Notes: a model not told the origin generated them from the letters alone. Shown: positions 16,448 through 26,251, counted from the first letter of the stretch. The stretch: DNA of 64,000 nucleotides from Massilia sp. erpn (GCF_024400215.1 NZ_CP053748.1:5332001-5396000); one strand, 5' to 3'. Made by a program: numbers and translations.

Positions 16448-19400
16448 ATGTCATTCGACTTAAAAAAATCCCTTCCCAAGTCCGGCAACCGTTTCGTATT
16501 GCCTACCCTGTACGGCTCTTCGGATGCCTACGCCCTGGCGCAAGCCGCGCTTGAACTGAAACAGCAAGGCCAGATGCTGGCCGTGATCGTGGCCCAGGCC
16601 AGCGACGGCCAGCGCCTGCTCGACGAATTACCCTGGTTTGGCGGCGCGGAGCTGCGCTGCCACCTGCTGCCCGACTGGGAAACCCTGCCTTACGACGCCT
16701 TCTCGCCGCACCAGGATCTGGTGTCCGAGCGTCTGGCCACCCTGCATGAAATCCAGAACGGCCAGTGCGATGTAATGCTCGTGCCCGCCACCACGGCCCT
16801 GGTGCGCATGGCGCCGCCGTCCTTCCTGGCCGCCTATACCTTCTTCTTCAAGCAGGGCGAGGTGCTGGACGAGGCGCGCCTGAAATCGCAACTGACGCTG
16901 GCCGGCTACACCCATGTGAACCAGGTCATGTCGCCCGGCGAATATTCCGTGCGCGGCGGCCTGATCGACCTGTTCCCCATGGGTTCGGCCCTGCCCTACC
17001 GCCTCGACCTGTTCGGCGACACCATCGAAACCATCCGCACCTTCGATGCCGATACCCAGCGTTCGCTGTATCCGGTGCGCGAAGTGCGCCTGCTGCCGGG
17101 CCGCGAATTCCCGATGGACGAAGCGGCGCGCTCCACCTTCCGCAGCCGCTGGCGCGAGACGTTCGAAGGCGATCCATCGCGTACCGTGATCTACAAGGAT
17201 ATGGGCAGCGGCATCGCCTCGGCCGGCATCGAATACTATCTGCCGCTGTTCTTCGAAGAGACGGCCACGCTGTTCGACTATCTGCCGCAAGGCTCGACCC
17301 TGGCCATGGTGGGCGATATCGACGCCGCCATCAAACGCTTCTGGGCCGATACCGAGTCGCGCTACAAATTCCTGAAAGCCGACCGCGAGCGCCCGATCCT
17401 GCCGCCGCAATCCATCTTCCTCGGCGACGAGCAGTTCTTTGTCCTGGCCAAGCCGCATGCGCGCCTGGCCCTGAGCCGCGAAGGCAATGGCGAGGCGTCC
17501 GAGCTGTCGGCGCCGGTGCCGAATATCGCCGTCAACCGCCATCTGGACGATCCGCTGACCAATCTGCGCGCCTATCTGCTGCAAACGGGTAAGCGCGTGA
17601 TGATCTGCGCCGAATCGGGCGGCCGCCGCGAAACCCTGCAGCAGTATTTCAGCGAATTCGATCTGGCGCCCGCGCCGGTGGAAGGCTTTGAAGGCTTCCT
17701 CGCCAGCGACGCCAAAGTAACGCTGGGCGTGGCTCCGCTGCACGCGGGCTTCGAACTGGCCGCGCCGCAGGGCCAACTGGTCTTCATCACCGAAACCGAG
17801 CTGTATGCCGGTTCCGGCCGCCGCGTCGGCAAGAAGAAGCAGGAGGCCGTGACCCAGGTCGAGTCCATGGTGCGCGATCTGTCCGAACTGAAGATCGGCG
17901 ATCCGGTGGTGCACATCAACCATGGCATCGGCCGCTATATGGGCTTGACCAGCATGGACCTGGGCGAAGGCGAAACCGAATTCCTGCACCTGGAATATGC
18001 CAAGGACACCAAGCTGTATGTGCCGGTTTCGCAGCTGCACGTGATCTCGCGCTATTCCGGCGCCTCGCCGGACGACGCGCCGCTGCACACCCTCGGTTCC
18101 GGCCAATGGGAGAAAGCCAAGAAGAAGGCCGCCGACCAGGTGCGCGACACCGCCGCCGAGCTGCTGAATCTCTACGCCCGCCGCGCCGCGCGCCAGGGCC
18201 ACGCTTTCGAGTACTCGTCCCAGGATTACGAGCGCTTCGCCGACAGCTTCGGCTTCGACGAAACGCCGGACCAGGCGGCGGCCATCATGAATGTGATGAA
18301 GGATATGACCTCGGGCAAGCCGATGGACCGCCTGGTGTGTGGCGACGTCGGCTTCGGCAAGACCGAGGTGGCGCTGCGCGCCGCCTTCATCGCCGTCATG
18401 GGCGGCAAGCAGGTCGCCATCCTGGCGCCCACCACCCTGCTGGCCGAACAGCATGCCCAGACTTTCGCCGATCGCTTCGCCGACTGGCCGGTGCGCATCG
18501 CCGAGATGTCGCGCTTCCGCACCGGCAAGGAGATCGGGCAAGCCATCAAGGGCATGGCCGACGGCACGCTCGACATCATCATCGGCACCCACAAGCTGCT
18601 GTCGGACGATGTGAAGTTCGAGCGCCTTGGCCTGGTCATCATCGACGAGGAACATCGCTTCGGCGTGCGCCAGAAAGAGGCGCTGAAATCGCTGCGCGCC
18701 GAAGTCGATGTGCTGACCCTGACCGCAACGCCGATCCCGCGCACCCTGGGCATGGCGCTGGAAGGCCTGCGCGACTTCTCGGTGATCGCCACCGCGCCGC
18801 AAAAGCGCCTGGCCATCAAGACCTTCGTGCGCGGCGAGAACGACTCCATCATCCGCGAAGCCGTGCTGCGTGAACTCAAGCGCGGCGGCCAGGTCTATTT
18901 CCTGCACAACGAGGTGGAAACCATCCAGAACCGCCTGGCCGCGCTCACCGAGCTGCTGCCCGAAGCGCGCATCGCCGTGGCCCACGGCCAGATGCACGAA
19001 CGCGACCTGGAAAAAGTCATGCGCGATTTCGTGGCCCAGCGCTACAACATCCTGCTGTGCACCACGATTATCGAAACCGGCATCGACGTGCCGACCGCGA
19101 ATACCATCATCATGCACCGCGCCGACAAGTTCGGCCTGGCCCAGCTGCACCAGCTGCGCGGCCGCGTCGGCCGTTCGCACCACCAGGCCTACGCCTATCT
19201 GCTGGTGCATGATGTGCAAAGCCTGAGCAAACAGGCGCAGCGCCGGCTCGACGCAATCCAGCAAATGGAAGAACTGGGCAGCGGCTTCTATCTGGCCATG
19301 CACGACCTGGAAATCCGCGGCGCCGGCGAGGTGCTGGGCGAGAACCAGTCCGGCGAAATGCTGGAAGTGGGCTTCCAGCTCTACACCGATATGCTGAACG

Positions 19401-19891
19401 AGGCGGTGCGCTCGCTGAAAGCCGGCAAGGAACCCGACCTGGCCGCGCCGCTGGCGTCCACCACCGAAATCAATCTGCACGTGCCGGCCCTGCTGCCGTC
19501 CGACTTCTGCGGCGACGTGCATGAGCGCCTGTCGATCTACAAGCGCCTGGCCAACTGCGGCACGCAGGATGCTATCGACGGCTTGCAGGAAGAACTGATC
19601 GACCGTTTCGGCAAGCTGCCGGAAGCGGCCAAGGCGCTGGTGGAAACCCACCGCCTGCGCATCGCCGCCAAGACCGTGGGCATCATCAAGATCGACGCCC
19701 ACAGCGAGGCCGCCAATCTGCAATTCCTGCCCAAACCGCCGGTCGATCCGATGCGCATCATTGAGCTCATCCAGAAAAACCGCCACATCAAGCTGAATGG
19801 ACAGGATAAACTGAAGATCACGGCCGCCATGCCGGATCTGGCAGCCCGCGTCACCCAGATTAAAACCGCCATTAAACACCTGACTTCCTGA
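16448..19891 (+). CDS. mfd: Transcription-repair coupling factor
   Basis: ATP-dependent DNA translocase that removes stalled RNA polymerase at lesions and recruits UvrA. The length of 1147 residues is normal. An N-terminal UvrB-like module (DALALAQAALELKQQGQ type) is followed by an RNA-polymerase-interaction (CarD-like) domain around GDPVVHINHGIGRYMGLTSM. The translocase has Walker A GDVGFGKT at 632-639, DEEH at 733-736 and the RecG-like TRG region RAGRVGRS-type motif LRGRVGRSHHQAYAYLL. The C-terminal TRCF domain ends at DLAARVTQIKTAIKHL. serB follows two bases after the stop, so both genes are probably in one transcript. Confidence 0.97.
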   Translation: MSFDLKKSLPKSGNRFVLPTLYGSSDAYALAQAALELKQQGQMLAVIVAQASDGQRLLDELPWFGGAELRCHLLPDWETLPYDAFSPHQDLVSERLATLHEIQNGQCDVMLVPATTALVRMAPPSFLAAYTFFFKQGEVLDEARLKSQLTLAGYTHVNQVMSPGEYSVRGGLIDLFPMGSALPYRLDLFGDTIETIRTFDADTQRSLYPVREVRLLPGREFPMDEAARSTFRSRWRETFEGDPSRTVIYKDMGSGIASAGIEYYLPLFFEETATLFDYLPQGSTLAMVGDIDAAIKRFWADTESRYKFLKADRERPILPPQSIFLGDEQFFVLAKPHARLALSREGNGEASELSAPVPNIAVNRHLDDPLTNLRAYLLQTGKRVMICAESGGRRETLQQYFSEFDLAPAPVEGFEGFLASDAKVTLGVAPLHAGFELAAPQGQLVFITETELYAGSGRRVGKKKQEAVTQVESMVRDLSELKIGDPVVHINHGIGRYMGLTSMDLGEGETEFLHLEYAKDTKLYVPVSQLHVISRYSGASPDDAPLHTLGSGQWEKAKKKAADQVRDTAAELLNLYARRAARQGHAFEYSSQDYERFADSFGFDETPDQAAAIMNVMKDMTSGKPMDRLVCGDVGFGKTEVALRAAFIAVMGGKQVAILAPTTLLAEQHAQTFADRFADWPVRIAEMSRFRTGKEIGQAIKGMADGTLDIIIGTHKLLSDDVKFERLGLVIIDEEHRFGVRQKEALKSLRAEVDVLTLTATPIPRTLGMALEGLRDFSVIATAPQKRLAIKTFVRGENDSIIREAVLRELKRGGQVYFLHNEVETIQNRLAALTELLPEARIAVAHGQMHERDLEKVMRDFVAQRYNILLCTTIIETGIDVPTANTIIMHRADKFGLAQLHQLRGRVGRSHHQAYAYLLVHDVQSLSKQAQRRLDAIQQMEELGSGFYLAMHDLEIRGAGEVLGENQSGEMLEVGFQLYTDMLNEAVRSLKAGKEPDLAAPLASTTEINLHVPALLPSDFCGDVHERLSIYKRLANCGTQDAIDGLQEELIDRFGKLPEAAKALVETHRLRIAAKTVGIIKIDAHSEAANLQFLPKPPVDPMRIIELIQKNRHIKLNGQDKLKITAAMPDLAARVTQIKTAIKHLTS

Positions 19892-19893
19892 GA

Positions 19894-20757
19894 ATGAAAG
19901 CCGACGATTACACGATGAACCTGGTCCTGCAGGGACTGGGCGAATGCCAGCCGCGCCTGGAACGCATTGCCGCCCTCACCGCGCCGGAACGCGTGGTGCA
20001 GCTCTCCGCCACCGCGCTGCGCTGCGAAGGCATCAGCTATTCCCCGGCGCTGCGCCAGACCATCGAAGTCGCCGCCCACGCGGCCCAGCTGGACGCCACC
20101 TATATGATGGGCATCCACAAACTGGACGAATTCAAGCTGGTGGCGATGGATATGGATTCCACCCTCATCACCATCGAGTGCATCGACGAAATCGCCGATA
20201 TGCAAGGACTGAAGCCGCAAGTGGCCGAGATCACCGAAGCGGCCATGCGCGGCGAGCTGGATTTCTCGGAAAGCCTGAAACGCCGCGTGGCCCTGCTGGA
20301 AGGCCTGGAAGCGTCGGCGCTGGAACGCGTGTACGAGGAACGCCTGCGCCTGTCGCCGGGCGCCGAAGACATGCTGAAAGCGGTGCAGGCCGCGGGCCTG
20401 AAAACCCTGCTGGTTTCCGGCGGCTTCACGTATTTCACCGAGCGCCTGAAACCGCGCCTGGGCCTGGACTATACCCGAGCCAACGAGCTGGAAATCGTCG
20501 ACGGCAAGCTGACCGGCCGCGTACTGGGCGAGATCGTCGATGCCGACGTGAAGAAGCAAACGGTGGAGCATGTGTGCGCCGCCATGGGCATCCGTCCCGA
20601 CCAAGCCATCGTCATGGGCGACGGTGCCAACGATCTGAAGATGATGAGCGTGGCCGGCATGTCGGTCGCCTTCCGCGCCAAGCCCGTGGTGCGCGAACAG
20701 GCCAGCGTGGCGCTCAACTTCGTCGGCCTGGATGGCATCCTGCATCTGCTGGGCTGA
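19894..20757 (+). CDS. serB: Phosphoserine phosphatase
   Basis: Catalyses the last step of serine biosynthesis, phosphoserine to serine. It is a 287-residue HAD-superfamily enzyme. The catalytic aspartates are D86 and D88 in VAMDMDSTLIT, with the later SGGFTYF and GDGANDLKMM motifs. A short N-terminal ACT-like or linker region precedes the HAD domain, as in other bacterial SerB proteins. It starts two bases after mfd, consistent with translational coupling. Confidence 0.95.
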   Translation: MKADDYTMNLVLQGLGECQPRLERIAALTAPERVVQLSATALRCEGISYSPALRQTIEVAAHAAQLDATYMMGIHKLDEFKLVAMDMDSTLITIECIDEIADMQGLKPQVAEITEAAMRGELDFSESLKRRVALLEGLEASALERVYEERLRLSPGAEDMLKAVQAAGLKTLLVSGGFTYFTERLKPRLGLDYTRANELEIVDGKLTGRVLGEIVDADVKKQTVEHVCAAMGIRPDQAIVMGDGANDLKMMSVAGMSVAFRAKPVVREQASVALNFVGLDGILHLLG

Positions 20758-20777
20758 TACACTACCCTTTTCGATAA

Positions 20778-20793
20778 CGGAATTAAGGTTCCA
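20778..20793 (+). promoter_or_regulatory. Candidate TetR operator, site 1 (upstream of tetR)
   Basis: Half-sites CGGAAT and GTTCCA separated by four bases (TAAG), just before the regulator's TTG start. Its layout matches the perfect palindrome at 21443-21458 downstream of the regulator gene. Occupancy would overlap the ribosome site, consistent with autorepression. Confidence 0.55.
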
Positions 20794-20795
20794 TT

Positions 20796-21431
20796 TTGAC
20801 CCAGAACAGCTCCATCGCCGGCATTGCCGCCCTGCCCGAACCAGGACAGGAGCGCAGCCGCCAGGCATTGGAGCGTCTGCTGCTGGCCAGCGAAAAACTG
20901 CTGGCCGAGAACCGTTTCGAAGATGCCGGTGTGGCCGAGCTGGCGCGCCTGGCCCAGACTTCGGTCGGCACTTTTTACCGCCTGCTGGGCGACAAGGAAA
21001 CTCTGAGCGGCTTGCTGCTGCAGCGCTTTTTCAGCGATCTGGCCGAACGCATCGAAACACTCACCGAACTGCGTCAGTGGCAAGGCCGCAGCCTGGAGGA
21101 TTTCGTGCGCGCTGCCGTGGCGCTGTTTGTTGCGATCCACCGTGGACGCCAGGGTGTGCTGCGCGCGCTGATCACGCGTTCTTCGCGCGACCTGCAATTC
21201 CGCGACCGCGTCCACCGCGTCAACCAGCTGATCTCACAGCGCACCATCGCCGTCCTGGCCAGCAAGTCGGCGGAGATCCGCCATCCCGATCCGGCGCAAG
21301 CCATGATGGTGCTGCCGCCCGTGCTGCTGGGCATACTCAATCACCACACCCTGACCGGCTCCCTCGCCTTCCTTTCCGATGCGGCCCTGGAAAATGAGCT
21401 GACCCGCATCGCCATGAATTATTTGCAATAA
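20796..21431 (+). CDS. TetR/AcrR family transcriptional regulator
   Basis: 211-residue regulator with an N-terminal helix-turn-helix at about residues 20-65 (LLLASEKLLAENRFEDAGVAELARLAQTSVGTFYRLLGDKETL) and a variable ligand-binding C-terminal domain. Translation appears to start at TTG after AAGG. It is flanked by two near-identical operator-like palindromes, one overlapping its own start region and one before the alpha/beta-hydrolase gene. It therefore probably represses itself and the downstream hydrolase/TonB-receptor genes. The effector is unknown. Confidence 0.88.
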   Translation: MTQNSSIAGIAALPEPGQERSRQALERLLLASEKLLAENRFEDAGVAELARLAQTSVGTFYRLLGDKETLSGLLLQRFFSDLAERIETLTELRQWQGRSLEDFVRAAVALFVAIHRGRQGVLRALITRSSRDLQFRDRVHRVNQLISQRTIAVLASKSAEIRHPDPAQAMMVLPPVLLGILNHHTLTGSLAFLSDAALENELTRIAMNYLQ

Positions 21432-21442
21432 CAACTTGAAAT

Positions 21443-21458
21443 CGGAATTCTGATTCCG
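21443..21458 (+). promoter_or_regulatory. Candidate TetR operator, site 2 (upstream of the hydrolase gene)
   Basis: Perfect 6-bp inverted repeat CGGAAT-TCTG-ATTCCG, 12 bases after the regulator stop codon and about 60 bases before the hydrolase start. It shares the CGGAATT-N2-G-(A/G)-TTCC pattern with site 1. Confidence 0.65.
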
Positions 21459-21519
21459 TATTATGTCTTCCAGAGCGAGGGCGAACGACCCGCGCCGCTA
21501 CCACCCGCGAGGAGATGGA

Positions 21520-22335
21520 ATGCGTACACTGGAGACAGGCCGCGGCCTGCATTGTCTGGACATCGGCCAGGGCGAAGCGGTGCTGCTGCTGCATGGCCTG
21601 GGCTCCTGCGGCCATGACTGGGAACCGCAGATCCAAACGCTGGCCCTGCACTACCGCATCATCGCGCCCGATCTGCGCGGCCATGGCTTGAGTCCCGCAC
21701 CGCATGAGGGCAAGCCATGGCGCATGGCCGACCTGGCGCAGGACGTAGCCGAGCTTTTGAGCGCGCTGGAACTGGAGAGCGTGCATATCGTCGGCTTCTC
21801 GCTGGGCGGCATGGTGGCGCTGGAACTGGCGCAGATGCAGCGCGCCCCCCTGCCCCGTATCGCCTCGCTGTGCCTGATCAACGCCCTGCCGCTGGACGCG
21901 GCGCGCCCACCTTCCCTGGTGTTCACCTACTGGCTGCGGCGCACCATCATCGCGCTGTTCGGACTCGGTGCGGTGGGCCGCCTGGTGGCCGGCAAAATCT
22001 TTCCCCGTCCCGACCAGGAGCGCCTGCGCAACAGCTTCATCACCCAGATGCAGCAGATGTCCAAGTCCGCCTATCTCGCCGCGCTGGACGCCATCTATCA
22101 CTGGCATTGGCGGCCGCGCGCCGATGCGCTCTCCCTGCCCGTACTGATCCTCGCCGCCGATCAGGATTACACCCCGGTCGAAGCCAAGCGCGCCTTTGCC
22201 GCGCAGCTGCCCGACTGCCGTCTTGAAGTCATTGCCGATTCCCGCCATGGCACGCCGCTCGACCAGGCGTCCAAGGTGAACGCCTTGCTGTTGTCCTTCC
22301 TGCGTCAAAACATAACCAGTACGGAGACAAGATGA
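21520..22335 (+). CDS. Alpha/beta-fold hydrolase
   Basis: 271-residue alpha/beta hydrolase. The oxyanion HG motif is LLLHGLGSCGHDWEPQI, the nucleophile elbow is GFS94LGG, the acid is probably in LAADQDYTPVEAK and the catalytic His is in DSRHGTPLDQASK. The start at 21520 follows GAGGAGATGGA; a longer frame from 21463 lacks a ribosome site. The stop overlaps the TonB-receptor start by ATGA, so the enzyme and the receptor are probably made together. It may act on a ligand that the receptor imports or on the inducer of the TetR regulator, but the substrate is unknown. Confidence 0.88.
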   Translation: MRTLETGRGLHCLDIGQGEAVLLLHGLGSCGHDWEPQIQTLALHYRIIAPDLRGHGLSPAPHEGKPWRMADLAQDVAELLSALELESVHIVGFSLGGMVALELAQMQRAPLPRIASLCLINALPLDAARPPSLVFTYWLRRTIIALFGLGAVGRLVAGKIFPRPDQERLRNSFITQMQQMSKSAYLAALDAIYHWHWRPRADALSLPVLILAADQDYTPVEAKRAFAAQLPDCRLEVIADSRHGTPLDQASKVNALLLSFLRQNITSTETR

Positions 22336-24527
22336 GACTCAAGCCCCTGGCATTCACCATCGCATGCTGCTGCGCCCAGGCCATGGCGGCCGATCCCGCG
22401 TCCAGCGGCGAAGATGCACCGATAGCCGAAAAGGCCGGTAAGGACGGGCAAATCGAGTCCGTCACGATTTCCGCGCGCCGCCGCGAAGAACGCTTGCAGG
22501 ACGTGCCGGTGGCCGTCACGGCCTTCTCGGCCAAAGCCCTGGAAAACCAGAACATCCAGAACCTGGGCGATCTGCAGACCCGCGTTCCCAATCTTACCGT
22601 CTATGCCTCGCGCGGCACCAACAGCACGCTGACCGCCTTTATCCGCGGCGTGGGCCAGGCCGATCCGCTGTGGGGCGTCGATCCCGGCGTCGGCATCTAC
22701 TTCGACGATGTGTATATGGCGCGGCCGCAAGGCGCCCTGCTCGATGTCTTCGACGTGCAGCGGGTGGAAGTGCTGCGCGGCCCGCAAGGCACACTGTATG
22801 GCAAGAACACCATCGGCGGCGCGATCAAATACGTTTCTCGTCCGCTGAGCAAGGAAAACGGCGGCAGCGCCGAAGTCGCCCTTGGCAACTACGACCAGCG
22901 CAATGTCAAAGGCGCCCTGAATCTGGCCAGCGCCAGCGGCGAACTGCGCGCCCGCATCGCCATGGCTGCGCTGCGGCGCGATGGCTTTGGCCGCAATACC
23001 TTCAATGGCGAACCGGCCAGCGACCAGGACACCGATGCCGCCCGCCTCTCCTTCGGCTATTTTCCGGCCGGCCTGCCCTTCACCATAGTGGCCAGCGCCG
23101 ATGCCGCCAACGACAACTCGCATATGCGCGGCTTCCAGCGCATGGGCGTCAGCGCCTACGATCCACTCAAGCGTCCGCCGTCAACCGACCGCTACGACTT
23201 CGCCAGCGCCATGCCCAGCCAGAACCGTACGCGCAACCGTGGCGCGGCGCTGACGGCCACCTACTTCGCCAGCGCCGACTGGACGCTGAAAGCCATCGGT
23301 GCCAAACGCCGCTCCTCGTCCGGCCAGACCATCGATTTCGATGGCCTCTCGCTGCCGATCGGCGATGTCTCCGGCGACGCCCACGACCGGCAAAAGACCC
23401 TGGAATTGCAGGCGCTATACGCCGCCAGCGGTGGCATGTCCGGCGTGATCGGCGCTTACTACTTCGATGGCGACGCCGGTGGCCGCATCTTCAACAATTT
23501 CCTCGGCCGCCAATTCACCGGCAGCGACAGCACGGTCTACACCAAGAGCACGGCCCTGTATGCCGACTGGACCCTGCCGCTGGCCGAACGCTGGGAACTG
23601 AATGCGGGCCTGCGCCACACGCGCGAGAAGAAGCGTGCCGTGGTGCTGAACCGCGCCTTTGCCGACGCCACCTTCCTGCGTCCCGCGGCGACACTGGCCA
23701 ACTTCGACAAGGAACTGAGCGTCAGCAATACCGCGCCCAAGCTGACACTGCGCTATCAGGCGCTGGACAGCACCAATCTGTATGCCAGCACCTCGCGCGG
23801 CTTCAAATCCGGCGGCTACAATATCCGCGCCAACAATGTGGCCGTGCCCGAGTCCTCCCGCCCCTACCGCGACGAGAAGCTCGACTCGCTGGAACTCGGC
23901 GCCAAGTACGCGCGGGCAGACGGCAGCTTCGATGTGAACGCCGCGCTCTTCCTCAACAAATACAAGGATATGCAGCTCTCCGTCTTCACCAGCTATGTGC
24001 AGGCGGACGGCACACCCTCCTTCTACGGCGACTTCACCAATGCCGGCAAGGCCAAGGTCAAAGGCGCAGAACTGGAATTCGTATGGCGTCCCAACCGCCA
24101 GTGGAATGTCAGTGGCTTTGCCGCCTGGCTGCACGCGCGCTACGACGAGTATCTGAGCGGCGGGCGCAATATCGCCGCCGAACAGAAGTTCAGCAGCACC
24201 CCGCGCGGCCAGTATGGATTGAACCTCGAACGCGTCGACCAGAACGTCATGGGCGGCACCCTGCGCACCATGCTCGGCTACAGCTACCGCAGCAAGGTCT
24301 ATCCCACCACCGACCTGAGCGAAACACTTGCCCAGCCAGGCTACGGCCTATGGAGCGCCGGCGTCGTATGGGAAGCCTCGCGCCAATGGACCTTCAGCCT
24401 GCACGGCGCCAACCTGGCCGACAAGCACTACCGCACCGACGGCTACAACATCCCCGCCCTCTACATCCTCGACGGCTTCTACGGCCCCCCGCGCCAAATC
24501 ACCGCCCGCGCCGCCTACCGCTTCTAA
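22332..24527 (+). CDS. TonB-dependent receptor
   Basis: Outer-membrane TonB-dependent transporter, 731 residues. It has a signal peptide (LKPLAFTIACCCAQAMA), a TonB-box-like IESVTISARRREERLQ, a plug domain (VPVAVTAFSAKALENQNIQNLGDLQTRVPNL) and a 22-strand barrel ending in the typical aromatic residue (RAAYRF). Many barrel segments resemble receptors of the FecA/iron or sterol/terpenoid type, but the ligand is not resolved. It overlaps the hydrolase gene by ATGA, so its expression is probably under the TetR regulator. Confidence 0.92.
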   Translation: MRLKPLAFTIACCCAQAMAADPASSGEDAPIAEKAGKDGQIESVTISARRREERLQDVPVAVTAFSAKALENQNIQNLGDLQTRVPNLTVYASRGTNSTLTAFIRGVGQADPLWGVDPGVGIYFDDVYMARPQGALLDVFDVQRVEVLRGPQGTLYGKNTIGGAIKYVSRPLSKENGGSAEVALGNYDQRNVKGALNLASASGELRARIAMAALRRDGFGRNTFNGEPASDQDTDAARLSFGYFPAGLPFTIVASADAANDNSHMRGFQRMGVSAYDPLKRPPSTDRYDFASAMPSQNRTRNRGAALTATYFASADWTLKAIGAKRRSSSGQTIDFDGLSLPIGDVSGDAHDRQKTLELQALYAASGGMSGVIGAYYFDGDAGGRIFNNFLGRQFTGSDSTVYTKSTALYADWTLPLAERWELNAGLRHTREKKRAVVLNRAFADATFLRPAATLANFDKELSVSNTAPKLTLRYQALDSTNLYASTSRGFKSGGYNIRANNVAVPESSRPYRDEKLDSLELGAKYARADGSFDVNAALFLNKYKDMQLSVFTSYVQADGTPSFYGDFTNAGKAKVKGAELEFVWRPNRQWNVSGFAAWLHARYDEYLSGGRNIAAEQKFSSTPRGQYGLNLERVDQNVMGGTLRTMLGYSYRSKVYPTTDLSETLAQPGYGLWSAGVVWEASRQWTFSLHGANLADKHYRTDGYNIPALYILDGFYGPPRQITARAAYRF

Positions 24528-24536
24528 CAGCTCAGC

Positions 24537-24574
24537 CCGTGTCCGATTGGGGTCAGACCCCAAGGTGGACACGG
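24537..24574. repeat. REP-like nested palindrome, copy 1
   Basis: Outer arms CCGTGTCC (24537-24544) and GGACACGG (24567-24574) enclose an inner perfect palindrome TTGGGGTC-A-GACCCCAA (24547-24563). It is followed by ACTC. It lies between the convergent receptor and CoA-transferase genes. The outer arms match a second copy near 32934. Confidence 0.7.
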
Positions 24575-24585
24575 ACTCGAGGGTA

Positions 24586-25785
24586 TCATCCCAACTGGAT
24601 CGCGCCTTCGTCGGCTAAGCGCTGGATCGCCGTGGCATCCAGCCCGAGGCCGGCCAGGACTTCAGCGGTATGCTGGCCCAGCGTTGGGCCTTGCCAGCGC
24701 ACTGCGCCGGGCGTGTCCGACAGCTTGGGCACGATGCCGGGCATCTTGACCTGCACGCCATCCGGCAAGGTCGCTTGCAGGATCATGTCGCGCGCCTGGT
24801 AGTGCGGATCGGCCACGATGTCGGCCACCGAGTAGATGCGGCCCGCCGGCACTTCGGCCGCTTCCAGCGCGGCCAGCACGGCGTCAATCCCGTTGGCTGA
24901 CGTCCAGCCGGCGATGGCGGCGTCGATCAGGGCCGATTGGGCGGCGCGGCCGTCGTTGCGGGCGAATTGCGGGTCGTCGCCGATGTCGGAACGGCCGATC
25001 ACCTGCATCAGGCGCTTGAAAATCGGATCGCTATTCCCGGCAATGACCACGTAGGCGCCATCGCGCGTCGGATAAGTATTGGACGGCGCAATGCCGGGTA
25101 GCGCACCGCCGCTGCGTTCGCGCACATAGCCCAGCAGATCGTATTCCGGCACCAGGCTTTCCATTAGATTGAACACGCTTTCGACCAGCGAGACATCGAC
25201 CACCTGCCCCTCGCCCTGCCCCATCTTCACGCGCAGCACCGACATCAGCGCGCCGATCACCGCATGCAGGGAGGCCAGCGAATCGCCCAGGCTGACGCCG
25301 ACCCGTGCCGGCACGCCGCCCGCCTCACCCGTCGTATAGCGGATGCCGCCCATGGCCTCGCCAATGGCGCCAAAGCCGGGACGGTCCTTATACGGCCCGC
25401 TCTGGCCATAGCCGGAAATGCGCACCATGGTCAGCTTCGGATTCAACGCATGCAGCACATCCCAGCCCAGGCCCAGCTTTTCCAGCGCGCCCGGTTTCAG
25501 GTTCTCGATCAGCAGATCGGCATCGGCCAGCAGGCGTTTGGCGATATTGATGGCGGCCGGCGATTTCAGGTTCAGCGATACCGATTTCTTGTTGCGCGAC
25601 TGCAGATACCACCACAGCGATGTCCCCTTATGCAGCTTGCGCCATTTGCGGATGGGATCACCCTCGCCCGGCGCCTCGATCTTGATGACCTCCGCGCCAA
25701 ATTCCGCCAGCAGGCGCGCCGCGAACGGCGCCGCGATCAGCGCCCCGATTTCCACTACTTTGATGCCCTTCAACGGTCCACTCAT
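24586..25785 (-). CDS. CaiB/BaiF family CoA-transferase
   Basis: Class III CoA-transferase, 399 residues, transferring CoA between acyl groups; the substrate is not resolved. Family markers are KVVEIGALIAAPFAARLLAEFGAEVIKIEAPGEGDPIR, the NKKSVSLNLKSP segment, DLLIENLKPGALEKLGL, and the catalytic aspartate D168 in LGDSLASLH. The ATG at 25785 (MSGPLKG) is preferred because a GGAGAG site lies about ten bases upstream. Confidence 0.92.
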   Translation of the reverse strand: MSGPLKGIKVVEIGALIAAPFAARLLAEFGAEVIKIEAPGEGDPIRKWRKLHKGTSLWWYLQSRNKKSVSLNLKSPAAINIAKRLLADADLLIENLKPGALEKLGLGWDVLHALNPKLTMVRISGYGQSGPYKDRPGFGAIGEAMGGIRYTTGEAGGVPARVGVSLGDSLASLHAVIGALMSVLRVKMGQGEGQVVDVSLVESVFNLMESLVPEYDLLGYVRERSGGALPGIAPSNTYPTRDGAYVVIAGNSDPIFKRLMQVIGRSDIGDDPQFARNDGRAAQSALIDAAIAGWTSANGIDAVLAALEAAEVPAGRIYSVADIVADPHYQARDMILQATLPDGVQVKMPGIVPKLSDTPGAVRWQGPTLGQHTAEVLAGLGLDATAIQRLADEGAIQLG

Positions 25786-25891
25786 GCCACGGCTCTCCAT
25801 TCAACGATCTACCAGCATAGCAGCAGTCCAGGGGCGGCACAGAAATCATGCTAAAGTCGTACATATGATTTTCTTATAAGGAGACACGAAG

Positions 25892-26239
25892 ATGAAATAT
25901 CGTGGAAGCTGCCACTGCGGCCACGTGGCCTTTGAAGTGGAAGGCGACATCGGCACCGCCCTCGCCTGCAACTGTTCCATGTGCCAGCGCAAAGGTTCGC
26001 TGCTGTGGTTCATGCCTTACGAGAAGCTGCATCTGCTCACGCCGGAAGAAAATGCGCAGACCTATGAATTCAACAAGCATGTGATCAAACACCGCTTCTG
26101 CCCGAAATGCGGCATTCATCCCTATGCCAAAGGCGTGGACCCGCAGGGCAATACGGTGGCCGCCATCAATGTGCGCTGCCTGGACGATATCGATCTGACG
26201 ACGATCGCTGTCCACAATTACGATGGCCGCAAGATTTAA
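25892..26239 (+). CDS. GFA family zinc-binding protein
   Basis: 115-residue protein of the GFA (glutathione-dependent formaldehyde-activating enzyme-like) family. Zinc ligands are C7, C9, C26, C28, C31, C70 and C73 in the CHCG, CNCSMC and CPKC motifs. Family members bind zinc and are sometimes linked to formaldehyde or glutathione metabolism, but the role here is unproven. It has a strong ribosome site (AAGGAG). The next gene, a membrane protein, follows 12 bases downstream. Confidence 0.9.
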   Translation: MKYRGSCHCGHVAFEVEGDIGTALACNCSMCQRKGSLLWFMPYEKLHLLTPEENAQTYEFNKHVIKHRFCPKCGIHPYAKGVDPQGNTVAAINVRCLDDIDLTTIAVHNYDGRKI

Positions 26240-26251
26240 GAAGGAGATTGT

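Noticed and set aside
16628..19879. Long antisense open frame opposite mfd
   Set aside because: It is a high-GC shadow of the mfd codons with no start signals or family motifs.
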